Positions 1-9,762 are shown, counted from the stretch's first letter. The stretch: DNA of 64,000 nucleotides from Vibrio harveyi NBRC 15634 = ATCC 14126 = KCTC 12724 (GCF_001591145.1 NZ_BCUF01000001.1:62001-126000); one strand, 5' to 3'. The notes: generated by a model not told the origin, from the sequence alone. Program-made: numbers and translations.

Positions 1-1002
1 ACTTGCCAGTATGAGTCACAAACTGTTCTTGAGTCTTTGTCCTTAGAAGTGGAACAGGGGCAAATTGTTTGTCTATTAGGCGCAAGTGGTTGTGGTAAGA
101 CAACGCTTCTGAAAGCCATTGCAGGTCTCCTTCCGCTAAGTTCAGGTCAAATGAGCCTGAACTGCCTCACTATTGATGACGGTCAAAATTGGTTACCACC
201 AGAGCAGCGTAATATTGGCATGATCTTTCAAGATTACGCCTTGTTTCCGCACCTGACGGTTGCCGAGAACATTGCGTTTGGTTTAAAGAATGAAACAGCG
301 CAACAAAAGCTGCTGAAAGTAGAGGAAATGTTGGGCTTAGTTCATCTTAAAGGCTTTGGTGAACGTTACCCGCATCAGCTGTCAGGTGGTCAGCAACAGC
401 GTGTTGCGATTGCTCGTTCACTGGCGTATAAGCCGGATCTTCTGTTGCTTGATGAACCATTTTCTAACATCGATACTCAGGTGCGTCACGAGCTGATCCG
501 TGAAATTCGCAAGATTTTTAAGGAGCAGGGAGTTACTGCGATCTTTGTAACTCACAGTCGTGAAGAAGCTTTTGCTTTTGCCGATAAGATGGCCGTGATG
601 AACCATGGTGTGATTGAACAGTACGGCACTGCCTCTGAACTTTACTATCAACCGTCGAGTAAGTTTGTTGCTGACTTCCTAGGTGGTGGTAGCTACCTTG
701 CTGCAAAGCGAATCTCTGAGAACGAATTTGATACACACCTTGGCGTGGTGGAAGCGAACGCTCAGCAAGACATTAAGATGAATGGAGACTGTGCGCTGTT
801 ACTTCGTCCTCAGCATGTACAGATTGCCGCTGATGAAGAAAGTGCGGTCAAAGTGCTTGAGCAACACTTTATGGGTGATCACTGCCGTTATGTGATTGAT
901 GTTAACGGCGACCGTTTATTAGCGACGTCAACGCAAGCGTTGAATGTCGGTGATAGCGTAGCAGTGAAATTGGAAACACAAGGCGTGTTGGCTTTTGCGT
1001 AA
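1..1002 (+). CDS. fbpC: Iron(III) ABC transporter ATP-binding protein, FbpC-like (5' partial)
   Basis: This is the ATPase subunit of a ferric-iron-type importer; it would power uptake through a permease encoded before the window. The reading frame is open back to base 1, so the start codon lies outside; the TTG at 37 is internal. Walker A (GASGCGKTTLL), the signature LSGGQQQRVA and Walker B (LLLLDEPFSNID) are present, followed by the H-loop in IFVTHS. About 110 C-terminal residues form a TOBE-like regulatory region, as in the FbpC/PotA class. In V. cholerae an FbpC homologue occupies the same place beside the chitobiose operon. The substrate (Fe3+) is inferred from family and gene order, so a related spermidine- or sulfate-type ATPase is the alternative. 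Confidence 0.85.
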   Translation, partial: TCQYESQTVLESLSLEVEQGQIVCLLGASGCGKTTLLKAIAGLLPLSSGQMSLNCLTIDDGQNWLPPEQRNIGMIFQDYALFPHLTVAENIAFGLKNETAQQKLLKVEEMLGLVHLKGFGERYPHQLSGGQQQRVAIARSLAYKPDLLLLDEPFSNIDTQVRHELIREIRKIFKEQGVTAIFVTHSREEAFAFADKMAVMNHGVIEQYGTASELYYQPSSKFVADFLGGGSYLAAKRISENEFDTHLGVVEANAQQDIKMNGDCALLLRPQHVQIAADEESAVKVLEQHFMGDHCRYVIDVNGDRLLATSTQALNVGDSVAVKLETQGVLAFA

Positions 1003-1028
1003 TCAGTTAAGCCCAAATTCAGCACCAT

Positions 1029-1054
1029 AAAAAAGCCCGGCGCTAAAGCCGGGC
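1029..1054 (-). terminator. Terminator of the chitin operon
   Basis: The stem GCCCGGC/GCCGGGC (1035-1041 with 1048-1054) is followed on the minus strand by a run of six T. It lies about 50 bases past the phosphomutase stop and ends the chitin operon. There is no T-run on the plus side, so it should not stop the fbpC transcript. Confidence 0.85.
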
Positions 1055-1105
1055 AAGTGTTCTTCACCTATAGGTTATGTGCTCGAAGCAGGCACAAGGT
1101 GTCAG

Positions 1106-2518
1106 TTATAAAGACAAGAAGTCTTTAAACTGTTGAAGAACACGTTCCGCAGTGTCCTTATCTTGCATCTCTGCAAAAATACGTAGCAACGGTTCGGTAC
1201 CAGAGAAACGAGCGATAATCCAACCACCGTTTTTGAAGTAAACTTTCGCACCATCTTCGTAGCTGACTTTTTCGATCTCAAACTCAAACTCAGGTAACTG
1301 CTTCTCAATATAAATCTTGTTGAACAACGCGTCTTTTTGCGCAGGTTTGAATTTGCAATCGCCTTCAGCCATATACGCATAGCCGTACTTACCGTAGATT
1401 TCATCGAGTAACTCAGACAGTTTTTTACCGGTTACTGAAATCATTTCCACCAATAGGCTTGATGCGAATACGCCATCCTTACCTTTGATGTGACCGCGAA
1501 TGGTTAGACCGCCAGAACTTTCACCGCCAATCAGTGAATCGTCAGCTTCCATTTGAGAACTGATATGCTTAAAGCCGACAGGAACCTCAAAGCACTTTTC
1601 TCCGTGGTCTTCCGCGACTTTGTCGAGTAAGTGTGTAGTTGCGATATTACGCACTACTGAGCCTGTCCAGCCTTTGTATTCAAGCAAGTAGTAGTAAAGC
1701 AGCAGTAACACTTCATTTGGATGAATGAAGTTACCTTTCTCGTCGATAATGCCAAGACGGTCTGCATCGCCATCGGTACCGATACCAATGTCATAGCCTT
1801 CCTGCTCAACAAGGTGCATCAAGCGATAAAGCGTTGCTGCACTTGGCGATGGCATCAATCCACCAAAGTCTGGGTTCTTGCCGTCGTTGATCACGTCGAC
1901 TTCACAGCGACCATTAATCAGTACCGTTTGAAGTGCGTTTTTTGCAACACCAAACATAGGGTCGATCAATACGCGTAGATTTGCCTTTTTGATCGCCTCG
2001 ATGTCGATAAAGTCAATGATTGAGTCAACAAACTCGTTCATCGGGTTGATGATTTGAATCAGCTTATCTTCAACCGCTTGTTCAAAGTCGACGCTTTTTA
2101 CATCTTGTGTCGTTAGCGTTGATATTTGTGATTCGATTTTTTGTGTGATGATTTCATCAGCGTCGCGACCGCCTTCAATGAAGACTTTGATGCCGTTGTA
2201 ATCGGCAGGGTTGTGTGATGCGGTAATACATGCTGAGTAAGCACAACCCATTTCCTTCGCTTTGAACATCACAATAGGCGTTGGAACAAACTTGTCGATA
2301 AAGCTAACCACAATGCCGTTTGCTGCTAGTACTTCAGCGAACCAACGACCAGCTTTATCAGAAAGAAAGCGGCGGTCATAACCAATGACAAAACCACGAT
2401 CAGCCACGGATTCGTTATTCGTAATGTTTGCGACTGCTTGAGCAACCAAACGTACATTATCTTTGGTGAACTCCTCACCGATAAATGCACGCCAACCACC
2501 TGTACCAAATTTGATCAT
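1106..2518 (-). CDS. Phosphoglucomutase/phosphomannomutase family, probable GlcNAc-1-P mutase
   Basis: A 470-residue alpha-D-phosphohexomutase and the last gene of the chitin operon. The active-site phosphoserine loop is TASHNP (about residues 97-102), the metal loop is DGDADR (about 250) and the phosphate-binding loop is RFSGTEPLLR near the C terminus. ChbP, encoded just upstream, releases GlcNAc-1-phosphate; a mutase here would convert it to GlcNAc-6-phosphate for NagA/NagB. That specificity is inferred from position, because the family also contains glucose and mannose enzymes. The ATG at 2518 has an AGAGGAT ribosome site. It is separated from chbP by 125 bases containing a hairpin. Confidence 0.9.
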   Translation of the reverse strand: MIKFGTGGWRAFIGEEFTKDNVRLVAQAVANITNNESVADRGFVIGYDRRFLSDKAGRWFAEVLAANGIVVSFIDKFVPTPIVMFKAKEMGCAYSACITASHNPADYNGIKVFIEGGRDADEIITQKIESQISTLTTQDVKSVDFEQAVEDKLIQIINPMNEFVDSIIDFIDIEAIKKANLRVLIDPMFGVAKNALQTVLINGRCEVDVINDGKNPDFGGLMPSPSAATLYRLMHLVEQEGYDIGIGTDGDADRLGIIDEKGNFIHPNEVLLLLYYYLLEYKGWTGSVVRNIATTHLLDKVAEDHGEKCFEVPVGFKHISSQMEADDSLIGGESSGGLTIRGHIKGKDGVFASSLLVEMISVTGKKLSELLDEIYGKYGYAYMAEGDCKFKPAQKDALFNKIYIEKQLPEFEFEIEKVSYEDGAKVYFKNGGWIIARFSGTEPLLRIFAEMQDKDTAERVLQQFKDFLSL

Positions 2519-2616
2519 AATTCGATCCTCTATAAGAGCGGCATCCCACCGCTTCTTAAATCTTTGCTAGCGAACCGATGCGCTTATCAAACTCAAGTGC
2601 ACCGGATAAACCAAAA

Positions 2617-2633
2617 GGGGAGAAGGACTCCCC
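2617..2633 (-). terminator. Intercistronic hairpin between chbP and the phosphomutase
   Basis: On the minus strand GGGGAG, a five-base loop and CTCCCC are followed by TTTTGGTTT, just after the chbP stop. It looks like a weak intrinsic terminator or 3' stabiliser that would lower expression of the last gene. Confidence 0.55.
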
Positions 2634-2643
2634 TAAAAGATGA

Positions 2644-5052
2644 TTAACCTAGAGTAACGATAACTTCGTTTACTGAACCTTGCGCTTGAACTGGCACCGA
2701 TGCACCACTTACCGCTTCACCGTTTACGGTAATCGACTTAACACCTTTGCTCACTGAATCAGGGTTAACGACTTTGATGTTGTACGTTGCACCTAACCAT
2801 TGACGAGTCACTTCGAAACCTGGCCAGTTCGTTGGGATACAAGGATCGATGGTCAGGCCATCGAAGCCTGTACGCACACCGAGGATAAAGTTGGTTACGG
2901 CGAAGTAAGCCCAACCAGATGTACCTGTTAACCATGGGTGGTTTGCACGACCGTGGTCTTGGTGGTCACGACCCATGATGAACTGTACGTACGAGTAAGG
3001 TTCTGCAATACGTTTTTCGATGATGTCGTTCTGGTTGTATGGGTTTAGTGCATCGTAGAACTTCATTGCACGGTCACCACGACCTAATTTAGCCTCAGCT
3101 ACCCAAGCCCATGGGTTTGGATGTGAGAAGATTGCCCCGTTTTCTTTTACGCCTTGATAAACGCGAGTCACAAAGCCGATGTCATCGTTTGGTGTTGCGA
3201 ATGATGGTGAATTTAGGTGTAAGCCATATTCAGAGAACAGGTTCTCATCGACTGCGTCCATCGCTTTTTCACCGCGCTCTTGAGATACCGCACCTGAAAG
3301 TACCGCAAGCGTGTTTGACTCAAGGTGTACTCGACCTTCCGCTTGTTGCGCTGTACCGATCTTGTCACCATTTTTCGTTAGACCACGGATGTACCAACCA
3401 CCTTCGTCATCCCAAAGGTGTGTTTCACATGCTTCACGAACGTTTGCTGCCATTTCCGTGTATTTTTCAACGTCAGCTTGTTTACCTAAGTATTTCGCTA
3501 GGTCGATGAACTCTTGCAGTGCCCAGAAGTGTAGGAACGAAACCATTGAAGATTCACCACCACCGAGGTTTAGACAGTCGTTCCAGTCTGCACGCAGACC
3601 TTTACAGATACCGGTTTGACCTACGTATTCAGCCGAGAAGTCTAGTGCTGCCTTCATGTGGTCATAAACCGTGGCATCACCCCCGTCAGCATAAGGGATC
3701 ACTTCGTCGAAGAAGCTATGTTCACCCGTTTCCATCACGTACTTACAGATGGTTGGGACTAACCATAGATGGTCATCCGAACATGTGTCTTCGATACCGT
3801 GAATCTTGTCTTCATCAGACGGAGTAGGAACAACTGTCGGTGATTTCGATGGTTTAACGTCAGCTTTTTCTGGATCGAACCAATCTGGATCAAATAGGTG
3901 TAGACCATAACCCGCTTTCACCTGACCGCGTAGCAGGTCAACGATACGTTTACGCGTCATTGCAGGGTTAGCATGAGGAACTGAGATCGCATCTTGCGCT
4001 GTATCGCGGTAACCCAGACCAGTACGACCACCCACTTCGATGAATGAAGCAAAGCGAGACCAAACGACACAAGTTTCCGCTTGGTATAGCGTCCAAGCGT
4101 TGATCATGGTGTCTAGACCTTCGTTTGGTGATTTCACTTGGAACTTGCCACAACGCTCATCCCAGTGTGCTTTGATACCAGCAAATGCGTTGTCAACTTC
4201 TGCAAGATCTTGGTACTTAGCACGCAGACGCTCACCGTTGCCTTTACCGATACCTAGAATGTAAGCAAAGCGAACTTCCTCACCTGGTTGGATGGTAAAT
4301 TGCTTGTGCAGAGAGCCACAGTGGTTGTAACAAGTTTGTGCGGTGTTGAAACACTTACCTTGTTCCACTGCTAACGGATTTGCTTCGTCACGGTATAGAC
4401 CAAGGAAGCTGTCACGTTGACCGTCGTATGAATCTGGGTCAAATGTTGAAGCTAGGTAGTAGAAACCTTCGAAATCGTTCGTGTTGTAGTACAGGTCGTA
4501 CTCAATCACGCCTTCGTTGTAAGCCGTACCTGCTGAGTAAAGAGACATCTGATGGTTTTGGTTATCAGATTGAATGTGGCTGAATGAGAACTCAACAAAT
4601 GAGAATGCGCTGATCGTGCGTGGTTTGTCGGAGGTGTTTTTAATCACTACATCCCAGATTTCAGCGTCTTCACCTTTTGGAACGAACAATGTTTTCGTCG
4701 CGGTAATACCGCTGTATTCACATTTGAACTTAGAGTAAGACAAGCCGTGACGAACTTCGTAGTTTGCTTCATCTAGGCTTTTCGCAACAGGTTGCCAAGA
4801 GATTGACCAGTAATCACCTGTCTCATCATCACGCAGGTAAACGTAGTGTCCTGGGCGATCGAATGTCGCGTTTGGACGGAATTTAGTAACACGGTTGTAT
4901 TCTGGAGAGTTGTAGAACGAGTAGCCACCCGCGTTGTGCGAGATAACTGTACAGAACTTCTCAGTACCTAGGTAGTTTGTCCATGGTGCTGGTACGTCAG
5001 GGCGAGTGATGACGTATTCGCGATTCTCGTTATCGAAATAGCCGTATTTCAT
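2644..5052 (-). CDS. chbP: N,N'-diacetylchitobiose phosphorylase (GH94)
   Basis: A cytoplasmic enzyme that splits (GlcNAc)2 with phosphate into GlcNAc-1-phosphate and GlcNAc, saving one ATP. The 802-residue length fits the Vibrio enzyme (about 801). The order is an N-terminal beta-sandwich domain, a linker, an (alpha/alpha)6 barrel and a C-terminal beta domain. The DWND motif is at residues 489-492, so D492 coincides with the general acid described for V. proteolyticus ChbP. The gene lies between the GH20 hexosaminidase and the phosphomutase that handle its substrates and product. The ATG at 5052 has an AAGGA ribosome site. No truncation or missing residue was noticed. Confidence 0.95.
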   Translation of the reverse strand: MKYGYFDNENREYVITRPDVPAPWTNYLGTEKFCTVISHNAGGYSFYNSPEYNRVTKFRPNATFDRPGHYVYLRDDETGDYWSISWQPVAKSLDEANYEVRHGLSYSKFKCEYSGITATKTLFVPKGEDAEIWDVVIKNTSDKPRTISAFSFVEFSFSHIQSDNQNHQMSLYSAGTAYNEGVIEYDLYYNTNDFEGFYYLASTFDPDSYDGQRDSFLGLYRDEANPLAVEQGKCFNTAQTCYNHCGSLHKQFTIQPGEEVRFAYILGIGKGNGERLRAKYQDLAEVDNAFAGIKAHWDERCGKFQVKSPNEGLDTMINAWTLYQAETCVVWSRFASFIEVGGRTGLGYRDTAQDAISVPHANPAMTRKRIVDLLRGQVKAGYGLHLFDPDWFDPEKADVKPSKSPTVVPTPSDEDKIHGIEDTCSDDHLWLVPTICKYVMETGEHSFFDEVIPYADGGDATVYDHMKAALDFSAEYVGQTGICKGLRADWNDCLNLGGGESSMVSFLHFWALQEFIDLAKYLGKQADVEKYTEMAANVREACETHLWDDEGGWYIRGLTKNGDKIGTAQQAEGRVHLESNTLAVLSGAVSQERGEKAMDAVDENLFSEYGLHLNSPSFATPNDDIGFVTRVYQGVKENGAIFSHPNPWAWVAEAKLGRGDRAMKFYDALNPYNQNDIIEKRIAEPYSYVQFIMGRDHQDHGRANHPWLTGTSGWAYFAVTNFILGVRTGFDGLTIDPCIPTNWPGFEVTRQWLGATYNIKVVNPDSVSKGVKSITVNGEAVSGASVPVQAQGSVNEVIVTLG

Positions 5053-5138
5053 TTGTGTATTTCCTTTTTACTAAGCTGCGCCTGCAGCCAAAAATTTAAA
5101 AACTCTTTAAGCGTGATGCGTTGGCATCTGGCTTGGTA

Positions 5139-7058
5139 TTACTTCCACGGTTTACGGTAATTCACCCCCTGCAAGTCAAGCAGAGGTAGGTGTCCTTTCA
5201 ACCGTGATAAATAGTCGGTCCAATCGCGGTGTTGTTTTTCAGTCCAGCATGCTTCTGCCATGGCAGTCAGGCGAGGGAAAATCATGTAGTCCATGCGCGA
5301 TGGGTTGTTGATGATTTCGCACCATAGAGCGGTTTGAATGCCCCAAATGCGTTTTCTGATTGGATCGTCAGCAGGCACTTCTGCTAACGGCTCGTAGTTG
5401 TAAGCTTTCTCTAATGGCAGCGGGTTAGCCCAGTCCACTCCAGGCTCTTCTGGTGCGTAGTCTTGGGTCATATCCAAATAAGTAGTTTGTGCAGGTTGCA
5501 GCACCACATCAAAGCCTTGGCGAGCACAGTTCAATGCTGCTTCTTCGCTCAACCATGAGTAAATCACGGTATCTTTGCTGACCTTGTTGCCGTGTTGAGC
5601 TTCTTCCCAACCCAGCATGCGTTTACCCAGTTTGCGCAGTTTGTCTTCTGCATGACGCAGGAAGTGACCTTGCAGCTCTTTGTAATCGGTGTAACCCAAT
5701 TGCTCCATTAGGGCTTGGCAAGCAGGACTTTTCGACCACACGCCGTTAGGCACTTCGTCCGCGCCAATGTGAACATAAGGAGCAGGGAATAGAGCAGCGA
5801 TCTCTTCAAGTACTTTGTCGATAAACTCGTAACTGCCCGGAAGAGCTGGGTTAATGACATTATCGTTGTAATGCTGAATGCTGCGGTACTCAGTGGTGTC
5901 TTCTGCTTCAATTAACAGGTGAGGCAGAGACTTAATTGCGGCGCGGCAATGACCAGGTACATCAATTTCAGGAATGATGGTGATACCACGTTGCTCTGCA
6001 AATGCGATAACGTCTCGGATTTCTTCTTGCGTGTAGAAGCCGCCGTAGCGTTGAGATAAATGGGTGTATTGTGGCTCGATGGTTTCATCGATACCACGCC
6101 ATGCGCCAATTTCCGTAAGCTGAGGCAGTGATTTGATCTCGACACGCCAGCCTTCATCGTCAGTGAGATGCCAATGGAACGTGTTGAACTTGTAATGCGC
6201 CAACAAGTTGATCAGGCGTTTTACTTGCTCTACGGAATGGAAATGGCGAGCACAGTCCAACATCATGCCGCGATAACGAAAGCGTGGGCTATCTATAATC
6301 GAACAGCACACTGCTTCCATGGTTTTGGTTGCTTCATCTCGTTTTAGTAGCTGCAATAAAGTTGCACAAGCATGGGTAAAGCCAGATGAAGAGCCTGCTT
6401 CAATCTTGATCGACTCTTCTGATACTTTGAGCTTATATGCCCCCTCATCCAGTGTTGGGTTGCTTTTGAAAATGATTTTGCCGCTGTTAGAAGAAGAAAG
6501 TGTAAATTGGTGAATACGCTGGAGCTCTTCTAGTAACCACGCTTTTGCTGAGTTAGCTAAGTCGGTATAAATTGCAACGCCAGCTTGTTCGTCAAAAGTG
6601 AACGAGTGGTCGCTGACTTCAATATGGTTTGGTTTTGGCAATAACGGTTGAGCGTGCGTTAAGCTTGCTGGAATATCGCTGCGTTCCCGATATGGTGAAG
6701 CCAAAACAATAGGGGTAACATCGACCTGAGCACGTTGAGGTTGACCATCAACAACAAAGTCGATCATCGCTTCATTAAAGCCATCCGAATAATAACGGAA
6801 TGGGTTAGAGCCAATGCTGAATTCACAGTAATAGTGGTGGTTGGCAGCCAGCACTATACCTTCTGGTTTGAGTGTGCAAAAACTACCAATCTGAGTAAGT
6901 TGACCATTTGAAACGCTATCTGGAAGAATGTAACGATCGAAAGCAAAAGTTAAGCCCCAGCTGTTTAGGTCTTGGTCGCTCAAATTATGAAAGGTGAGTC
7001 CAAAGCGACAGTTTTGTTTTTGTTCAGAAAGGACCACTAAATCAACACGATATTCCAT
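5139..7058 (-). CDS. Beta-N-acetylhexosaminidase (GH20)
   Basis: Releases terminal GlcNAc from chitin oligosaccharides. The 639-residue protein has an N-terminal carbohydrate-binding-like domain, a GH20b domain (about 140-250) and a TIM barrel starting near RGMMLDCARHF. The catalytic pair is in HIGADEVPNG (D434-E435), and the sugar-binding WHLTDDEGWR motif is present. No signal peptide is visible, so it probably acts in the cytoplasm on imported oligomers. The ATG at 7058 is chosen because AGGAG, overlapping the stop of the kinase gene, lies five bases upstream; a GTG two codons earlier is the alternative. It is tightly coupled to the kinase gene. Confidence 0.93.
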   Translation of the reverse strand: MEYRVDLVVLSEQKQNCRFGLTFHNLSDQDLNSWGLTFAFDRYILPDSVSNGQLTQIGSFCTLKPEGIVLAANHHYYCEFSIGSNPFRYYSDGFNEAMIDFVVDGQPQRAQVDVTPIVLASPYRERSDIPASLTHAQPLLPKPNHIEVSDHSFTFDEQAGVAIYTDLANSAKAWLLEELQRIHQFTLSSSNSGKIIFKSNPTLDEGAYKLKVSEESIKIEAGSSSGFTHACATLLQLLKRDEATKTMEAVCCSIIDSPRFRYRGMMLDCARHFHSVEQVKRLINLLAHYKFNTFHWHLTDDEGWRVEIKSLPQLTEIGAWRGIDETIEPQYTHLSQRYGGFYTQEEIRDVIAFAEQRGITIIPEIDVPGHCRAAIKSLPHLLIEAEDTTEYRSIQHYNDNVINPALPGSYEFIDKVLEEIAALFPAPYVHIGADEVPNGVWSKSPACQALMEQLGYTDYKELQGHFLRHAEDKLRKLGKRMLGWEEAQHGNKVSKDTVIYSWLSEEAALNCARQGFDVVLQPAQTTYLDMTQDYAPEEPGVDWANPLPLEKAYNYEPLAEVPADDPIRKRIWGIQTALWCEIINNPSRMDYMIFPRLTAMAEACWTEKQHRDWTDYLSRLKGHLPLLDLQGVNYRKPWK

Positions 7059-7066
7059 GTTCACTC

Positions 7067-7957
7067 CTACTCAACACTCACCGAGTAAAGGTTATGTTCT
7101 GGCTTACCAGCAAACATAATGGCTCCTTCAATCGCATCAAACTGAGGTTCAACCACCCACTGTTGAACTGGTGGAGATAACCAGTTCAGGATTCGCTCTG
7201 CGATACTGCCCATTAGGCAGATACGAGTAGCCCCACGCTTATTCAGCGCGACTAAGAACATTTCTATATCGGCTGCGGTTTGCTTTAGCATTTCAATCGC
7301 CAGTGCATCACCTTGTTCAGCATGTTGGAAAATTGCTGGAGAGAATTGACCGTAATCGCGAGGTAGAGCCTGCTTAGACCATGCCACTACGTTGTCGATA
7401 TCATTTTCAAAATGTGCCATTACGTGTGCTGCTAGAGGTGTTTTTTCACGAATGCCGTCTTCTGCCAGCAAGACTTGTTGGATCAGACGCAACCCCATGA
7501 CTGCGCCGCCACCTTGATCGGAGATTGGGAACTCACGACCGCCAACGACATGTTGCTCGAGACCTTTGAGGAAAATGCCGCATGAACCTGTTCCTGCGAT
7601 CATGATTGCGCCATCTTCACCGTTATGCGCACCAATACATGCTCCGTAAGCATCGGTATTGAGTGTCATACTGGCAAATGGGTGTTCTAAAGCCATGAAT
7701 GCTTGCCAAGAGGTTTTATGTTCCGCACCTGCTAGAGCCAGCCCTACGTGCATAGAAGCGAAATCTTGTTGAGTTAGCCCGCCTTGTGCTGCCGCTGAAG
7801 CAATAGATTCCAGAATCGACGCCATCGCGATGTCTGCGCCCAGCATGATGTTTGCACTGCCGCTTTTGGCTTCACCAATGAAGTTGCCTTGTGCATCTTT
7901 GATTCGAGCGCGGCATGACGTGCCGCCTCCATCAATACCTACAAAATACATCCCCAT
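7067..7957 (-). CDS. gspK: Glucosamine kinase GspK (BadF/BadG ATPase family)
   Basis: Phosphorylates glucosamine to GlcN-6-P in the cytoplasm. The 296-residue protein begins with the sugar-kinase phosphate loop GIDGGGTSCRARI and has a second ATP-binding segment, MIAGTGSCGIFL, plus DQGGGAVMG. The match to V. cholerae GspK is by family and operon position. The start at 7957 is chosen because AAGGAG lies eight bases upstream inside the end of the GH9 gene; the longer open frame reaching 8056 lies within GH9. Only two bases separate the GH9 stop and this start, suggesting translational coupling. The neighbouring GH9 enzyme probably supplies glucosamine. Confidence 0.9.
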   Translation of the reverse strand: MGMYFVGIDGGGTSCRARIKDAQGNFIGEAKSGSANIMLGADIAMASILESIASAAAQGGLTQQDFASMHVGLALAGAEHKTSWQAFMALEHPFASMTLNTDAYGACIGAHNGEDGAIMIAGTGSCGIFLKGLEQHVVGGREFPISDQGGGAVMGLRLIQQVLLAEDGIREKTPLAAHVMAHFENDIDNVVAWSKQALPRDYGQFSPAIFQHAEQGDALAIEMLKQTAADIEMFLVALNKRGATRICLMGSIAERILNWLSPPVQQWVVEPQFDAIEGAIMFAGKPEHNLYSVSVE

Positions 7958-7959
7958 GT

Positions 7960-9699
7960 TTATTGCTCCTTGAAGGCTTGAGAGTTGGCTAAAGTCGAGA
8001 TGTGCTGAGCCTGACTCATCACCGCGAGTAGGAACCAAGCACCATGTGGGATCCATTGTTCACCCCAGCGCCAGTTCTGAAGCATGTCGTCTTTCTGCGC
8101 TGGTGGATTAAATGCAATGTCTTCCTCATCTTCGAAACCGCCGGTAATGCCATTACACACGCCACCTTTTGCATTGAAGAAACCGTATTGAGGAAGATAG
8201 TCCGGATTGTTACGACCATGACCATCCAACATACACATGTCGTATGGGTTCAGCCCCACAATCCAGTTAATAGAATCTTGTGCGAGTTTAGAAAGCTGCT
8301 GTTTTAGCGCTTTTGACTCAATGAAAGGGAGTGCCCCATAAGCCATGGTTGCCAGTGAACCTAGGCGAGCATTTTCACCTTGCCACCAGTAACCTGATTC
8401 GTTGTTGTGTGCGACAAAGAACGCATCACGTTTCGCTTCATCTACGCCTTTAACGTACTGGCGTGGGTAGCCAAATGGGTTCTTAACTTTGTTGGTGATA
8501 GAGACTTCAAATTCACACGCTTGAGTGATGATTTGCTTTGCTACCGATGCGCGCTCAGAGTCGTCTTCGATGGTTAAGTATTCACATAGTGCGATCACAG
8601 GAAGTCCTGCTTCTGCTGCATGGAAGTAAGGTCGACTGCCATCTTGATTAGCGCTCCAAAAGTGTTGAATGTTCTCATCACTTGTTTGGCGAGTTGAAAG
8701 ACGTTTTGCCCATACGCGGCTTTCTTCTAGGTAGCGTATCTCTTTGGTGGTCTTAAATAGCTCTACAGCGGCAAGAAGCGCACAGTATTCATCGATGATG
8801 TTCTCTTCACCATCGTTCAAGTATTGGGTGTTGTGTTCTTTTAGGTGCCAGTAACCGTTTTCTGCCGCATTACGGTATTTTTGTTGGTCGAATTCGCCAT
8901 GAACATCTAGGCGTGCTGCTGAAGCTAATGCTGCAATGCTGATGCCTGCACCTTGTCGATAGCCTGCTTGATAGTCATCGAACTTATGACCAAGTTGAGT
9001 TTCGTACGCGCAAATCTCGCGTTGCGCTGTATCTTTACTCCACTTGTCGAACACGGTCATGTAGAAGAAGCCTTTTTCATTTTGCATACGAACAAGGAAG
9101 TCTGTGCCAAATAACGCTTCTTCAACAAGACGAGTGGCCGTGAACTTAGCCAGTTTGTCGTTACCTTCGAGCAGAGATAATCCTTTCAACATGTTCCAAA
9201 CTACCATCGGTGTCTGTTGTGGATTTAGGTAGTTTGCGTATGACAAATGGCTTAGATATTTACTGACGTCGCCTGATGCGTCATACCAACCGCCGTGAAC
9301 ATCTGCGGTTTCGCTAGAGTTAAGTAGCGGTGCTTGGCGATCTTGTTGATCGAAAATGCCGCCGCAGCGTTGAGATTTAAAATAATGGATCACATCAGAC
9401 AGCGTACGATCGAGAAGAACATGCTCTCCAATCTCAAAGTGAGATGAGCGCAAATGATCGAAGCGAAGGTAGTAGTTACCGGGAGTGTTAAATGAAGAAA
9501 AGTCGACAAGGTAAAAATGACCTTGATGCCAATTTGCCACTTTGCCTTGCTTTTCTACTGTCAGTGTCGCAACAGTTTGGTGGCTGTCGGCACAAACCAA
9601 TAAAGCAGTATAAGAAGACAGACGTGGTTGACTCGTCTGGATGATCGCTTTCTTAGGACCCAGACGCTCGTAACCAATATGGTTAGTCAGTAGCAGCAT
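7960..9699 (-). CDS. Glycoside hydrolase family 9, probable exo-beta-D-glucosaminidase
   Basis: A 579-residue GH9 enzyme with an N-terminal Ig-like (CelD-type) domain over about residues 1-90 and an (alpha/alpha)6 catalytic barrel. GGWYDASGD carries the Asp pair of GH9, and the C-terminal FEDEEDIAFNPP region holds the expected acid residues. Annotations often say endoglucanase or cellobiosidase, but the Photobacterium homologue in the same operon context was shown to be an exo-beta-D-glucosaminidase. No signal peptide is seen, so it is probably cytoplasmic. It is followed directly by a glucosamine kinase, which supports that activity. The ATG at 9699 has a GGAGAAA ribosome site. Specificity is inferred. 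Confidence 0.88.
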   Translation of the reverse strand: MLLLTNHIGYERLGPKKAIIQTSQPRLSSYTALLVCADSHQTVATLTVEKQGKVANWHQGHFYLVDFSSFNTPGNYYLRFDHLRSSHFEIGEHVLLDRTLSDVIHYFKSQRCGGIFDQQDRQAPLLNSSETADVHGGWYDASGDVSKYLSHLSYANYLNPQQTPMVVWNMLKGLSLLEGNDKLAKFTATRLVEEALFGTDFLVRMQNEKGFFYMTVFDKWSKDTAQREICAYETQLGHKFDDYQAGYRQGAGISIAALASAARLDVHGEFDQQKYRNAAENGYWHLKEHNTQYLNDGEENIIDEYCALLAAVELFKTTKEIRYLEESRVWAKRLSTRQTSDENIQHFWSANQDGSRPYFHAAEAGLPVIALCEYLTIEDDSERASVAKQIITQACEFEVSITNKVKNPFGYPRQYVKGVDEAKRDAFFVAHNNESGYWWQGENARLGSLATMAYGALPFIESKALKQQLSKLAQDSINWIVGLNPYDMCMLDGHGRNNPDYLPQYGFFNAKGGVCNGITGGFEDEEDIAFNPPAQKDDMLQNWRWGEQWIPHGAWFLLAVMSQAQHISTLANSQAFKEQ

Positions 9700-9738
9700 T
9701 CAATTTCTCCGGGAAACAATAAAATACAAAGGGAAAAA

Positions 9739-9762
9739 GGGGTCAGATTGATACCTGACCCT
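9739..9762 (-). terminator. Intercistronic hairpin between the transport and enzyme genes
   Basis: The stem GGGTCAG/CTGACCC (9740-9746 with 9755-9761) is followed on the minus strand by CTTTTTCCC. It lies between the last transporter ATPase and GH9 and resembles a partial intrinsic terminator separating the transport and enzyme halves of the operon. Confidence 0.6.
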
